Source: Verrucomicrobiaceae bacterium (GTDB taxonomy: Bacteria; Verrucomicrobiota; Verrucomicrobiia; Verrucomicrobiales; Verrucomicrobiaceae). Taken from it: a DNA stretch of 64,000 nt. The position numbers and the translations under genes were made by a program. Of this stretch, positions 8,908 through 18,372 are shown piece after piece. Below the pieces are notes generated by a model. The model saw only the letters and a program-made list of their open reading frames with translations. It was not told the DNA's origin and ran no database searches. The stretch spans positions 11,243 through 75,242 of the forward strand of contig JAGKWZ010000011.1 of the NCBI GenBank assembly GCA_021151605.1, read 5' to 3'. The number at the start of each line of letters is the position of its first letter. Within the stretch, counting starts at the first letter, position 1.

Positions 8908-9591
8908 GTGCGTCCCATCCCGCTCATCCTGACTGTTGCCGCCCTCGCTCTGCCCATCGTTGCCGATGAAGCCGGGCCGTTGCTCTTTAAAAACGTCTGC
9001 GCCCAATGCCATGGCGAGAAAGGTGAAGGCAAGCTCGAGGTGAAATCGCCCTCCATCGCCAATGAGCCCGTGTGGTATGTGACCACGCAACTGAGCAACT
9101 TTCACGATGGCAAGCGCGGCTCTGACACCGCCGTGGATCCACAAGGAGCCATGATGGCCGCCATCGCGAAATCCCTGAAGCCCGAGCAGATCAAAGCCGT
9201 GGCCCAGTATGTGGAGAGCCTGCCTCTCGTGCCGCCGAAGGAGCGCGAGATCGCCGGTGCCGATGTGCAGCGCGGGCAGGAGCTTTTTTATGAGCGCTGC
9301 ATGGAGTGCCACCGCTACAACGCCAGCGGAGAGATGGCTTTTGGTAGCCCACCGCTCGTCGGCAGGCAGGGCTGGTATCTTCTGGATCAGCTGACGAAGT
9401 TCAAAAAACTCCACCGCGGTGCCGCCAAAGGCGATGAAAAGGGTGCCAAGATGGTCCAGATGGCCACGCTCTTCATCGAAGACGAGCAGGCCATGAAGAA
9501 CGTCGTCGGCTACATCCTCACCCTGAATCCTGCCCCTGTGCAGGCTGGCGACGACCTCTTCGGTGCACCCGCCCCAGCGGCGGGCAAATAG
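8908..9591 (+). CDS. Periplasmic diheme cytochrome c
   Basis: A 227-residue protein with a short signal peptide (IPLILTVAALALPIVA, cleavage before DEAG) and two class I cytochrome c domains, each with one heme motif: CAQCH near residue 31 and CMECH near residue 131. Each motif is followed by candidate distal Met residues. I place the start at GTG 8908, directly ahead of the signal peptide; ATG 8848 is in frame but would put a Cys-rich non-signal segment first. It probably shuttles electrons to a terminal oxidase or receives them from a periplasmic dehydrogenase. No oxidase genes are adjacent. Confidence 0.88.
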   Translation: MRPIPLILTVAALALPIVADEAGPLLFKNVCAQCHGEKGEGKLEVKSPSIANEPVWYVTTQLSNFHDGKRGSDTAVDPQGAMMAAIAKSLKPEQIKAVAQYVESLPLVPPKEREIAGADVQRGQELFYERCMECHRYNASGEMAFGSPPLVGRQGWYLLDQLTKFKKLHRGAAKGDEKGAKMVQMATLFIEDEQAMKNVVGYILTLNPAPVQAGDDLFGAPAPAAGK

Positions 9592-9723
9592 CGGCCACAA
9601 AGAGGCTACATCATGCCTCCCGCCACGCGTATGAGCCAATCTACCGCCACGCGGGGAATCTAGGGTTGAACTGGCCCACCCCCTGCGCTTCTCTCCGGCC
9701 TCAATTTTTCCCCCAAAACACCC

Positions 9724-11100
9724 ATGAACTACGACCTCATCGTCATCGGCGGCGGCCCTGCGGGCTATGTCGCAGCCATCCGCGGCGCTCAACTCGGCAA
9801 AAAAGTGGCCTGCGTCGAAAACGACCGCGCCGGTGGCACCTGCCTGAACTGGGGTTGCATCCCGACCAAGGCCCTGCTGAAAAACGCCGAGCTGTATCAC
9901 ACCCTCACGCATCGCGCCGAGGAGTTCGGGCTCAAGATCGGCAGCATAGAGTATGACTGGTCCAAGGTCATCGGCCGCAGCCGTGGTGTGTCCGACAAGC
10001 TGAACAAGGGCATCGAGTTCCTCTTCAAAAAGAACAAGGTCGATTACCTCAAAGGCACCGCCAGCATCCCCGCCGCAGGCAAGGTGGAAGTCACCGCCGC
10101 TGACGGCGGCAAAGCCACGTACGATGCCGCCAACATCCTGATCGCCACCGGCGCGAAGAGCCGTCCGATGCCCGGTTTCCCCTTCAATGGCACCACCGTC
10201 ATCGGCAGCAAGGAAGCCATGACCAACACCACGCAGCCGAAGAGCATCGTCGTCATCGGCGCGGGGGCCATCGGCATCGAGTTCGCCTACTTCTTCAACG
10301 CCTACGGCACCAAAGTGACCGTCGTCGAGATGCAGCCAAACATCCTCCCGGTCGAAGACACCGAGGTCAGCCAGACTCTGGAAAAGAGCCTCACCAAGGC
10401 CGGCATCCGCATCCTGACCAACACCAAGATCACCAGCACCTCCGAAGACGGCAAGAGCGTCAAAATCACCGTCGAAGGCGCTGCCAATGAAACCATCGAG
10501 GCCGACGTCGCCCTCGTCGCCATCGGCGTCTCCCCCGTGCTGCCCGGCGGCATCGAGCTGAAGCTCAGCGACCGCGGCTGGCTGGACACCAACGACCGCT
10601 ACGAAACCAGCGTCAAAGGCATCTACGGCGCCGGCGACATCATCGGGCCACCCTGGCTCGCCCACGTCGCCAGCTACGAGGCCGTCCAGGCTGTCGAAGG
10701 CATGTTCACCAAGCACAAGCCCAAGAAAGTCGGCGTCTTCCCCGGCTGCACCTACTGCCATCCGCAGGTCGCCAGCATCGGGCTCACCGAGCGCGCCGCG
10801 AAGGAGAAGGGCCTCAAATACAAGATCGGCAAATTCCCCTACCAGGCTAGCGGCAAAGCCCTGGCAGCCGGCGAGCCCGAAGGCTTCGTCAAAATCATCT
10901 ACGGCGAGCCGCACGGTGAAATCATCGGTGCCCACATGATCGGAGCTGAAAGCACCGAGATGATCGCCGAGATCGGCCTCGCCATGAACCTCGAAGCCAC
11001 CTGGGACGAAATCGAAGCCACCATCCACGCCCATCCGACCCTGTCCGAGATGGTCAAGGAAGCGACGGAAGTGGCCAAGGGGCATCCGATACACGTGTGA
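9724..11100 (+). CDS. lpdA: Dihydrolipoyl dehydrogenase (E3)
   Basis: A 458-residue flavoprotein disulfide reductase. It shows the FAD dinucleotide motif GGGPAG (9-14), the redox-active pair in GTCLNWGCIPTKAL (Cys40 and Cys45), an NAD-binding GAGAIG near 180, a GAGD FAD motif near 300 and the catalytic His-Glu dyad in HAHPTLSEM at the C terminus. E3 reoxidises lipoyl groups of 2-oxoacid dehydrogenase complexes or the glycine cleavage system. No E1/E2 genes lie nearby, so it may serve several complexes. The length is normal for the family. Confidence 0.95.
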   Translation: MNYDLIVIGGGPAGYVAAIRGAQLGKKVACVENDRAGGTCLNWGCIPTKALLKNAELYHTLTHRAEEFGLKIGSIEYDWSKVIGRSRGVSDKLNKGIEFLFKKNKVDYLKGTASIPAAGKVEVTAADGGKATYDAANILIATGAKSRPMPGFPFNGTTVIGSKEAMTNTTQPKSIVVIGAGAIGIEFAYFFNAYGTKVTVVEMQPNILPVEDTEVSQTLEKSLTKAGIRILTNTKITSTSEDGKSVKITVEGAANETIEADVALVAIGVSPVLPGGIELKLSDRGWLDTNDRYETSVKGIYGAGDIIGPPWLAHVASYEAVQAVEGMFTKHKPKKVGVFPGCTYCHPQVASIGLTERAAKEKGLKYKIGKFPYQASGKALAAGEPEGFVKIIYGEPHGEIIGAHMIGAESTEMIAEIGLAMNLEATWDEIEATIHAHPTLSEMVKEATEVAKGHPIHV

Positions 11101-11124
11101 CCACCTGACTAAACCATCCCGCAT

Positions 11125-11355
11125 ATGCACTTCACGAGCCGCTACGACAATGCAGTCGCTCTGAAGGTTCTCGAGGCCATGTTCGCGGGATGGGTTTGTT
11201 TATTCTCCCCATCCTTTCGCCGCAAAAAATTTCAAGAATGGCGGAAGATGGGTGGGGGCAGAGCGGTCGCTTTTGGAGTGTTCATGTACTTTTGTGGATC
11301 TCTTCTTACGCTGGCATTGCTTTCACTCTGGGTTTGGAAAACCTGGGGTGAATGA
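11125..11355 (+). CDS. Small membrane protein, function unknown
   Basis: A 76-residue ORF 24 bp after lpdA. It has one weaker hydrophobic patch (VLEAMFAGWVCLF), a basic stretch SFRRKKFQEWRK and a strong C-terminal transmembrane helix (about residues 48-70). Spacing on the same strand to the two following membrane-protein genes suggests a small operon. No family was recognised, and the short length leaves some doubt that it is real. Confidence 0.55.
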   Translation: MHFTSRYDNAVALKVLEAMFAGWVCLFSPSFRRKKFQEWRKMGGGRAVAFGVFMYFCGSLLTLALLSLWVWKTWGE

Positions 11356-11379
11356 TCGATTGAACCTCTGAATCATGCT

Positions 11380-11952
11380 ATGCTCGCCGCCTACAACCGC
11401 TCCCAGATTCTTAAAGCTGTCTTCCTCGCTTTGGCGGGCGTGATTTGTTACCTGATCGCCTGGGTGTTCTTCAAATTTGGGCTGATGATGATCTTCAGTG
11501 GTTTCCGTCTGCCGATGGTCTGGGTTCCTTGGCTGACGGTTGGGGCTTTGTTGGTGATCACTGGGTCAGGCTACCGTCAATGGCAGCAGGGGGGTGGCTT
11601 CAAGACTTATGTTGAGTCCTCTCTGTTTCATGATCTCGGGGAGGACAGTGGCAGTGCTGTCTGGGCGGATCATTATGCCCGTCAGGTCACCGGCCCTGCC
11701 TACATCGTGAGTCAGGTTTGTCTTGGAGGTCCTCTGTTTCTGCTGAAAGCCAGGAAACATTTCCAGCAGAGGCTGGGTGCTGAGCCTGGGCTGGAGGAGC
11801 GTCTGAAGAAAGTGCTGGCGCTCCTGCGAGCGGCCAACAAGTGGCAGTCCATCGACGAGTATCCGCCGCATCGCCGGGAAATCCTAATGCTCGCCCAGAT
11901 GAAGCAGATCGACTTCAGCGCCCACAAGGGAACGCCACGGGTCAAAGCCTGA
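11380..11952 (+). CDS. Membrane protein, function unknown
   Basis: A 190-residue protein with two transmembrane helices near the N terminus (about 11-38 and 42-62). A mainly cytosolic domain follows, which contains another moderately hydrophobic stretch around residue 110 and ends in a basic helix region (ERLKKVLALLRAANKW). I see no catalytic motif. It lies between two other small membrane-protein genes on the same strand, 10 bp before the next one. Confidence 0.65.
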   Translation: MLAAYNRSQILKAVFLALAGVICYLIAWVFFKFGLMMIFSGFRLPMVWVPWLTVGALLVITGSGYRQWQQGGGFKTYVESSLFHDLGEDSGSAVWADHYARQVTGPAYIVSQVCLGGPLFLLKARKHFQQRLGAEPGLEERLKKVLALLRAANKWQSIDEYPPHRREILMLAQMKQIDFSAHKGTPRVKA

Positions 11953-11962
11953 CTGCCCACCC

Positions 11963-12337
11963 ATGGAGTTTGATTTCAGCCTTCGCCGTTCGCTGCTTCT
12001 CGCCGTGCTGGTGGGTGCCTTTGCCCTTTGGGGAGGCTTTTCCGCGCCTGAAGTGAGCGAGTATCATCACTCCCGACATGTCTATCGTGCTTGGTTCATG
12101 TGCATGGCGCTCTTCGTCGGAGGCGCGGTCTCTGTTTCAATCATCGAGCATACCATCGGGCTCATGGACCCAACGAACCTTCGGCCTGCCTATGTTTTCA
12201 TCGGAGTGATCTTGATGGTGGCCGGGGTTTTGTGGCTGCGCGCATTGAAGGACGGCGTTAATCCAAAGACGGTTGGACACTCACTGAACTCCAACGGAGT
12301 TCCGTCAGGGCAATCAGGCTTGGAGATCTCCGGGTGA
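11963..12337 (+). CDS. Small membrane protein with repeat-derived C terminus
   Basis: A 124-residue protein with three hydrophobic helices (about 9-24, 44-66 and 73-92). From about residue 105 (SLNSNGVPSGQSG) the coding DNA is made of short palindromes, including GAACTCC/GGAGTTC (12286-12302) and GGAGATCTCC (12322-12331). The stop codon lies in the right arm of TTCCGTCA/TGACGGAA (12300-12342). The original C terminus may therefore have been replaced by a spreading palindromic repeat. Function unknown. Confidence 0.6.
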   Translation: MEFDFSLRRSLLLAVLVGAFALWGGFSAPEVSEYHHSRHVYRAWFMCMALFVGGAVSVSIIEHTIGLMDPTNLRPAYVFIGVILMVAGVLWLRALKDGVNPKTVGHSLNSNGVPSGQSGLEISG

Positions 12338-12546
12338 CGGAACCGCGCCGCAGGCGACGGAGCGCGGACTTCCAAGTCCGCAGCGTCTCGAGCGGAGATG
12401 TCGGGTGGAGATGCCGATCGAAGCGTGTTCGAACCCAGGTCTTCGGGTTGATGGCGTGATGGCACAATTTACGGACGCTAGCTGTTGGCTACCTGCTGCG
12501 GAGTTGGAACTCCGCGATCCTTGGGGCTTGTCAGATGGATCTGACA
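12286..12546. repeat. Cluster of short palindromes (REP-like), several with 8-2-8 architecture
   Basis: Three perfect 18-bp palindromes have two 8-bp arms around a 2-bp centre: 12364-12381 (GCGGACTT/AAGTCCGC), 12498-12515 (GCGGAGTT/AACTCCGC) and 12529-12546 (TGTCAGAT/ATCTGACA). Others lie just upstream at 12286-12302, 12322-12331 and 12300-12342. The first two share the GCGGA start. This looks like a REP/mosaic repeat element rather than a single transcription terminator. Confidence 0.8.
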
Positions 12547-12708
12547 TGTGGGAAGATCGGTGGATGAATGATGAGCCGAGGTTTTCCCAGAGAAGCGGCC
12601 CGCCACTGCGCCCCAAGCTGAGGGTGACGGTTTAGAATCAACGCCTGGTTTCCAACAACCCGACTCGGGAAGAGCAGATGATGTCAGGCAGGAGTGCCCG
12701 CATCACTT
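12338..12708. other. Intergenic region between convergent genes
   Basis: About 370 bp between the small membrane-protein gene and the end of the giant minus-strand gene. The first 210 bp are mostly the palindrome cluster. The rest (12547-12708) shows no convincing ORF; short ORFs reading through the palindromes have no protein-like composition. A small GGCA/TGCC hairpin near 12690 could serve the minus-strand gene as a weak terminator. Confidence 0.5.
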
Positions 12709-15700
12709 TTACTGCTCCTCGACCGAGAGGCGGAAGAAGCGGCGCTGGCCGTCGAGCGGGACGACAAATTGACGTGTCGGGTTTGATGGAGCAGCGGGGC
12801 TGCCGTCGTTGCCGGGAACGTTCCAGAGACTCCAGCTCGTGAAGTCGGTCGTGGTTTGCACCTGGACGCGGCGGCCTTGGAGATTTGGGAACTGGACGGC
12901 GACATTACCGGAGGAGACGGAGATGCCTGGGCGAAGAATGGAGGCGGCATCATCAGGATCGGTAAGCGCCATGAACTCGTCTTGATTGCTCACGCCATCG
13001 CCATCGGCGTCGTTTGTTGGAGCACCCGCAGGGCTGGTGGAACTACCAAACTGCGCGAGACGCCATTCGGCATACGTTTGGCGGCTGGCCATGCTGTTGA
13101 TCCAGTCCATCACGACCTGTGTGCCTTCGGGATCGATGACGGCGGTGGCGAGCGGGGGCATGCGGGTGTAGCCGCCGCTGGCGCTGAGGCGGTTCCAGAT
13201 GACGGATTTGTCGTTGAAGCCTCGCACGAGGGCTTTGTGGTCGCCTGCTTGCACATTGCCGACGTGGGCGTCGATCATGCTGCTTTGGGTCAAACTCAGT
13301 TCGGGGCGCATGTCGAAGGCTCCAATGCCGGTGCCACCGGCTTGATGGCAATACGAGCAATTCACGGCGAGCCAGCTCCGGGCACGCGTTTCGAGCGTGG
13401 CACTGGTGTCGGTGGGCGTGTGATACTTCGGCAGGGTGTGGAATCTGGTCGGCGCATTGCTGAAGTAGCCCGCGTTGGCCATGAGTTCGAGGAAGTTGCC
13501 AGTTTGGCCACCGAGCGTGCCGGTGCGGTTGAGTTGTCGCGTTTCAAAGCTGAGGCCATGACCGCCCTGCGGTGTGTGGCAGGCGAGACACTCGCTGCGG
13601 CTCGGGATGCGCCAGTGCTGCACGGTGTTGTTGCCGTTGATGACGACATTCATGTCGAAATCCTCGCCACCATCGGCCACGAGGAAGGCTTCGGTGCCCG
13701 TTTCATTCCAGCGATAGCTGACGCCATAGCTTCCAGTGGCGTTGATCATGAGCAGACGTGTCTCCAGGCGCTTCCGAGTCGCCGGATTGCCACGCGTCAT
13801 CTCGTAGTCGAAGTGTTTGATGAACAACGCACCCTGCGGCAGCGACCAGTTGCCATCCTGCACAAAGCCAAAGGTGTCCGAGCCGTTCGGCAGCATGAAC
13901 CAGCGGCTCTTGATGGCATAATCGCTCCAAAACGGCAGATTGATGTCGTAGCGCTCAATGCCGGGGTTGAAGCTCAAATCGCTCAAATCGGCAAAAAGGC
14001 CGGTGTCGCTCAATTTGGCCGGGAAAGTCGTATCAACGGTCTGCGACACCAAACGGCGCACTTTGCCCTCGCCGTAGTCGAGCATCAAAATGTCGCCATT
14101 CGCCGGATCGGGATCGAGCATGAAGGCGACGACGCCCGCTTCGCCCGTGATGCGCTCGACGGTGGGCGGATTCGCACCGTTGCGCTGCAAGGACCAGATG
14201 TGACCGCTAACGAAGTCGCCAAAGATATACTTCCCGGCCAGCGCCGGATACTTGGAGCCGCGATACACGAAGCCACCCGTGACACTTCGGCCTTCGAGAG
14301 CACCGCCGCCGTGGAAGTAGGTCCAAAGAGGCGCGACAGGTGCAAAACCACCGGGCGGATTCGTGCGCGTGCCGTTCGCGGTGCCTTCGAGATAGCTCCA
14401 GCCGAAGTTCCCGCCCGGTGTGACCACATCGACCTCCTCCCACGAATCCAAACCGACATCCGCCGCCCACATCTCGCCGTTTTGCGTGTCCCAGGAGAAC
14501 TGCCACGGATTGCGGAAGCCGATGGCGAAGATCTCCGTGCGCAGCGTGCCGGTCAAAGCGAGGCCGTTGAAGCTCGTGGCACCGATGAAGGGATTGCTCG
14601 CAGGCACTTTGTAGAAAGCGTTCGCGCCATTCATGACGATGCCGCTGTGCGGATTCGGCTCCACGTTGGCAGGCAGGCGATCCACGTCGATGCGGAAGAT
14701 GCCGCCCCAGAAGCTCTTGTCGATGAACTGCGCGAAGTTGTTGCTGTCGTTGAGGCCGCCGGCATCGCCCGCAGACCAGTAGAGATAGCCATCGGGGCCG
14801 AAACGGCAGGTGTCGATGTTGTGAATGCTCGACGGATTCGGGATCGAGATGAAGGGCTGCTCGCTGGCCACATCACCGAGGTCGAGATTGCCATTCACCG
14901 CCGTGAAGCGCGAAACGCGGGCGAAGTCAGCATTCGAATCACGAAGATTGTAAGTGACGAAGAACTGGCGGTTCGTGGCGAACTGTGGATGCAACGCGAT
15001 GCCTTTGAGGCCCATTTCATTGCCATCGTCATAGACAGGCAGCGTCATGAAGAGCGTGCGGTTTGGCGTGGCGCTGTGGATGTTGTCGATGAGCCAGATC
15101 TGGCCATTGCGCTGGCCGACGAGCACCTTGTTCGGATTGCCGGGCACATGCGTCATGCAGCTCGGTGCGGTGAAGTTGATGCCAGGAGATGAATCGACCA
15201 CCGCAAGGCCCGTCGTCGGCGGCAGCAGCGGCACGGTGCTCGTCGTGTTCGCGATGCGCAGCGAGGAGGTGAAGGTGTAAGTCACCGTCACGGGCGCAGA
15301 TTCGCCATTCGTGCCGACGAGCTTGTAAGTGAGCGAATCGCTCGGCGGTGTGCCGGTGGTGTGCTCGTAAAAGATGCGCCCGCTGCTGTCCACGCTCGCA
15401 TTGCCACTGCTTGGAGGCGTCACGATGACCACGCTGCCGACACCGGCATCGTTTTGGCGCACATCGAGCAGCGCTTTCTTGTTGTGACGCATCGTGATGG
15501 CATCCGGGAAGGCCGTGGGAGTGCCGAGAGCGCTTTGAAGCGAACGCCAGCTCGTGGTGACGGCGAGGTTGTCCCACTGCGTGTCGCCATCGGCGCTGGA
15601 GGCGAGGCGCACGGCGGTGATCCAGTTCGTGCCGGTGTAGCTGCGTTCAGCAGCAATCGTGTTGGCACTTTCCGGCTGCGTGAGATCGGGATTCAGCCAA

Positions 15701-18372
15701 AGCACGGCTTTGTTCGCCACAAAGTCGAGCTTGGCGACGATAGTGTAGTTCGTGCCCGCGACGGGCACGATGCCGGAGTAGGTGTGACCGCTGGCGAGAT
15801 CATGAATCGCGAACTCTCGCACGCCGCTGGTCGGATTCGTGGCAAAGGGCACACCAAAAAGGAAGCGCTCCGTGCCGAAATCATAGAGGCTCATGCCGCC
15901 CCAGCTCACGCCCGCGTCACGCTGCATCTCATAGCGCACATAGACGGCCTTCGCGGCGGAGGTGTCGGCGTCGTTGATCGCGCCATCGGCCTCCACGCCA
16001 TTGAAAGTGCGCATCGCGCCCGCATTCCACGTGCGCAGGGTGTTGTTGATGATGTAGGGCGAATTGAACTCATGACTCCAAGCACTGGGTTCATTCGAAT
16101 CGACCGGCCCAAAGGTGTTTTGGAAATCCCAGCCCGTTCCGCCTTGCTGCAAAGCGATGGGGCCGCCGCTGTAGGTGAACGTATCGGTGCCGATGACAAT
16201 GTCGTTGCCGCTTAAGGCCGCAGGAGCCGGATACGTCGGTGTGACGACCGCATTCCAACTCGTGCCGACGATCAATTTGTCCCAATACGTCGGCGAATCG
16301 CCACCGGAGCCGAAGCGGAGAGCGCTGTGAGCATTCGTGAACGCGATGGTGGCATTCGGAGAGCCCGGCTCGCCGCCCGTGAGGCTCGGATTCACATACA
16401 GCGAGGCAAAACCGGTCGTGTAATCCACTTTGGCGATGATTTGATACTTCGTGCCCGCCACCGGAGCGATGCCCGTGTAGTTCCACTGATTCGCACCGAG
16501 ATTGTGGATGCCGAGTTCGCGACGGCTGCTGCTTGGATTTTGTGCAAAGGGCACACCGAACATGAGACGCTCGTTGTTGCCATCGTAGAGGCTCAAACCG
16601 CTCCAGGACACGTTGTCCGCGCTGCGCTGCATTTCGAAGCGGTAATAAACGACCTTGTAGTTGGAGGTGGCGCTGAAGGTGCCATCGGCCTCTGGCGTCT
16701 CGAATTCGCGTTTCGCGCTGCTGTTCCAGGTCGTGAGTCGTTTTGAGAAGATGTAGGGCCAGCCTTCGACGTTGTCCCAATTGCTCGGTGTCTGCGTGCG
16801 GCCGATGAAGGCGTTGTTCGTGGTGCTGTTGTCGAAGTCCCAGCCGAATCCGCTGCTGTGCCCGACCACGTTGCCATTGTCATAATCGAAATCCTCGCGG
16901 GCAATGATCACATCCGCGCCGCTCACGGGCGTGCTGATCGGATACGCCGCCTGGATCGCTCCCCAACTCGTGCCGACGGCGAGATCGTCCCAAGTCGTCG
17001 CACCACTGCCACCGCTGCCGAGACGCACCGCCGTGTTCCAGTTGTCGCTCTGCCAAGGACGCGTGGCGTTCGGTGCGCCTTCCGGCTGCGAGAGATCGGG
17101 ATTCACCCAGAGGCTCAGCTTGTCATTCTGGTAGTCGATCTTCGCCACGATCGTGAATTCCGTCGTTCCATTGTCCACCGTCGGCACACCGGAGTAGGTC
17201 ACGCCGTTTTGGCCGATGATGAACTCCCGCACGCCGCTGCCCGGATTTACCGCGTCCTGCACGCCGAAGAAGATGCGCTCCTCATTGAAATCAAACATGC
17301 TCACCCCGCCCCACGTCGCCCCGGCAGCGCGGGTCATCTTCACGCGGTAATATACCTGCTTGTAGCGGATGCCGCCCGTCTCGCTCACCGCGCCATCGCC
17401 TTCGTTCGGAAAGCCAAACTCGCGTTTTGCAGCCGAATCCATCGTCGTGAGCCTGTTCGTGGCAATCGTGGCCGTGCCAAACACATTGTCCCAAGTGGAC
17501 ATCCCTTCGCGACGCAGCCCCACGAAGCCATCGCCGTCCTGATTGTCGAAATCCCAGTTCGTGCCGCCATTCCGGCCTGCGATGCTGCCATTTGCATACG
17601 TGAACGAATCGCTGCCGATGAGGATGTTTTGCCCGAGAGCGGCCACCGGGTTCGGATCAGGCATCGAGCCGAGCTGAATGCGAAAGCGATCCAAAGCCAC
17701 GCCGTCCTCGCGGGCGACGATGCGCAGCGTGTAAATGCCGCTGCTCGGAATGGCGAAGGTCATCGCGTTTTGCGCGGGTGTGGCCACATTCACCTCCGCC
17801 TCGCCGGAGCCGTCCCAGCCCTGCTGGCCGAAATCCGAGGTGACGTGCCCAAAGTCCTCATACCAGTCCGCATTGGGTCCGCTGGTATCCTGCAGTTCGA
17901 CGATACTCGCGTAAATCGAGTCCGAGGAGGCGTCGTGTCCGTCCCAGCGCAAATAAAGCCGGTAAGTGCCCGGCACGGTGAACTGCACGTAGTAATTGAT
18001 GCTCGGCCCGCTGCCCGCGCCGCTGAAAGGCACGCTTCCCGGCCCATTGTCCGGCTGCGCCTGCATGAAGAGCCCGCCGCTGGCATTTTCAAACGTCACG
18101 CCGCCCGGCACGACGGCATTCGTCGGCGCTTCGAGCCATTCATCGCCATTTCCCGCTGCTTTCGCGTGGTAATTCTCCGCCTCGCCCGTGACGACGCCAT
18201 TCGTCACGACATAGGGCTGGTTGGAAGGAAGCTGACCGGCGAACGAGGAGCTAGACAGCAACGCAAGGGAAAGCAGGCCAGCATTCAAGGCACGCTGAGA
18301 AGCCCATCGGAGAGCGACGCACTGAGACAGGCGACCTATTGGGTGGTCTGAAGTCCATGGGTTGGGGGACAT
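12709..18372 (-). CDS. Giant secreted sugar dehydrogenase-like/diheme cytochrome fusion
   Basis: A 1887-residue exported protein. After a signal region (hydrophobic near residues 29-46) comes a CBM-like beta-sandwich starting GEAENYHAKAAG (about 60-235). Three copies follow of a roughly 180-residue domain beginning with a (D/S)xFxYxxGxxxG...WDF pattern (about 245-790). Next are an Ig-like module (DAITMRHNKKALLDVRQND) and a six-bladed glucose/sorbosone dehydrogenase-like propeller (GPDGYLYWSAGDAGG, then GFRNPWQFSWD and GGNFGWSYLEG). The following domain resembles the SO_2930/HNE_0200 cytochrome type, with CLACH and CSYCH heme motifs, and the end is a Ca-binding DADGDGVSNQDEF motif. I chose ATG 18372 because sequence upstream of it reads as non-coding. 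It probably oxidises sugars at the surface and passes electrons to its own hemes. Confidence 0.88.
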   Translation of the reverse strand: MSPNPWTSDHPIGRLSQCVALRWASQRALNAGLLSLALLSSSSFAGQLPSNQPYVVTNGVVTGEAENYHAKAAGNGDEWLEAPTNAVVPGGVTFENASGGLFMQAQPDNGPGSVPFSGAGSGPSINYYVQFTVPGTYRLYLRWDGHDASSDSIYASIVELQDTSGPNADWYEDFGHVTSDFGQQGWDGSGEAEVNVATPAQNAMTFAIPSSGIYTLRIVAREDGVALDRFRIQLGSMPDPNPVAALGQNILIGSDSFTYANGSIAGRNGGTNWDFDNQDGDGFVGLRREGMSTWDNVFGTATIATNRLTTMDSAAKREFGFPNEGDGAVSETGGIRYKQVYYRVKMTRAAGATWGGVSMFDFNEERIFFGVQDAVNPGSGVREFIIGQNGVTYSGVPTVDNGTTEFTIVAKIDYQNDKLSLWVNPDLSQPEGAPNATRPWQSDNWNTAVRLGSGGSGATTWDDLAVGTSWGAIQAAYPISTPVSGADVIIAREDFDYDNGNVVGHSSGFGWDFDNSTTNNAFIGRTQTPSNWDNVEGWPYIFSKRLTTWNSSAKREFETPEADGTFSATSNYKVVYYRFEMQRSADNVSWSGLSLYDGNNERLMFGVPFAQNPSSSRRELGIHNLGANQWNYTGIAPVAGTKYQIIAKVDYTTGFASLYVNPSLTGGEPGSPNATIAFTNAHSALRFGSGGDSPTYWDKLIVGTSWNAVVTPTYPAPAALSGNDIVIGTDTFTYSGGPIALQQGGTGWDFQNTFGPVDSNEPSAWSHEFNSPYIINNTLRTWNAGAMRTFNGVEADGAINDADTSAAKAVYVRYEMQRDAGVSWGGMSLYDFGTERFLFGVPFATNPTSGVREFAIHDLASGHTYSGIVPVAGTNYTIVAKLDFVANKAVLWLNPDLTQPESANTIAAERSYTGTNWITAVRLASSADGDTQWDNLAVTTSWRSLQSALGTPTAFPDAITMRHNKKALLDVRQNDAGVGSVVIVTPPSSGNASVDSSGRIFYEHTTGTPPSDSLTYKLVGTNGESAPVTVTYTFTSSLRIANTTSTVPLLPPTTGLAVVDSSPGINFTAPSCMTHVPGNPNKVLVGQRNGQIWLIDNIHSATPNRTLFMTLPVYDDGNEMGLKGIALHPQFATNRQFFVTYNLRDSNADFARVSRFTAVNGNLDLGDVASEQPFISIPNPSSIHNIDTCRFGPDGYLYWSAGDAGGLNDSNNFAQFIDKSFWGGIFRIDVDRLPANVEPNPHSGIVMNGANAFYKVPASNPFIGATSFNGLALTGTLRTEIFAIGFRNPWQFSWDTQNGEMWAADVGLDSWEEVDVVTPGGNFGWSYLEGTANGTRTNPPGGFAPVAPLWTYFHGGGALEGRSVTGGFVYRGSKYPALAGKYIFGDFVSGHIWSLQRNGANPPTVERITGEAGVVAFMLDPDPANGDILMLDYGEGKVRRLVSQTVDTTFPAKLSDTGLFADLSDLSFNPGIERYDINLPFWSDYAIKSRWFMLPNGSDTFGFVQDGNWSLPQGALFIKHFDYEMTRGNPATRKRLETRLLMINATGSYGVSYRWNETGTEAFLVADGGEDFDMNVVINGNNTVQHWRIPSRSECLACHTPQGGHGLSFETRQLNRTGTLGGQTGNFLELMANAGYFSNAPTRFHTLPKYHTPTDTSATLETRARSWLAVNCSYCHQAGGTGIGAFDMRPELSLTQSSMIDAHVGNVQAGDHKALVRGFNDKSVIWNRLSASGGYTRMPPLATAVIDPEGTQVVMDWINSMASRQTYAEWRLAQFGSSTSPAGAPTNDADGDGVSNQDEFMALTDPDDAASILRPGISVSSGNVAVQFPNLQGRRVQVQTTTDFTSWSLWNVPGNDGSPAAPSNPTRQFVVPLDGQRRFFRLSVEEQ

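Noticed and set aside
8422..11130. 902-residue open frame on the minus strand
   Set aside because: It lies antisense to DUF58, cytochrome c and lpdA, all with clear motifs. Its text is rich in Asp, Gly and Ala without any domain, as expected of a GC-rich shadow frame.
12405..12635. 76-residue plus-strand ORF in the palindrome cluster
   Set aside because: It reads through three palindromes, has no ribosome-binding site and no protein-like composition.
12856..15192. 778-residue open frame on the plus strand (also 15361-16215 and 16858-18351)
   Set aside because: They are antisense to the giant redox protein, whose heme and propeller motifs are unmistakable. The shadow text is His/Arg/Ala-rich with no motif.
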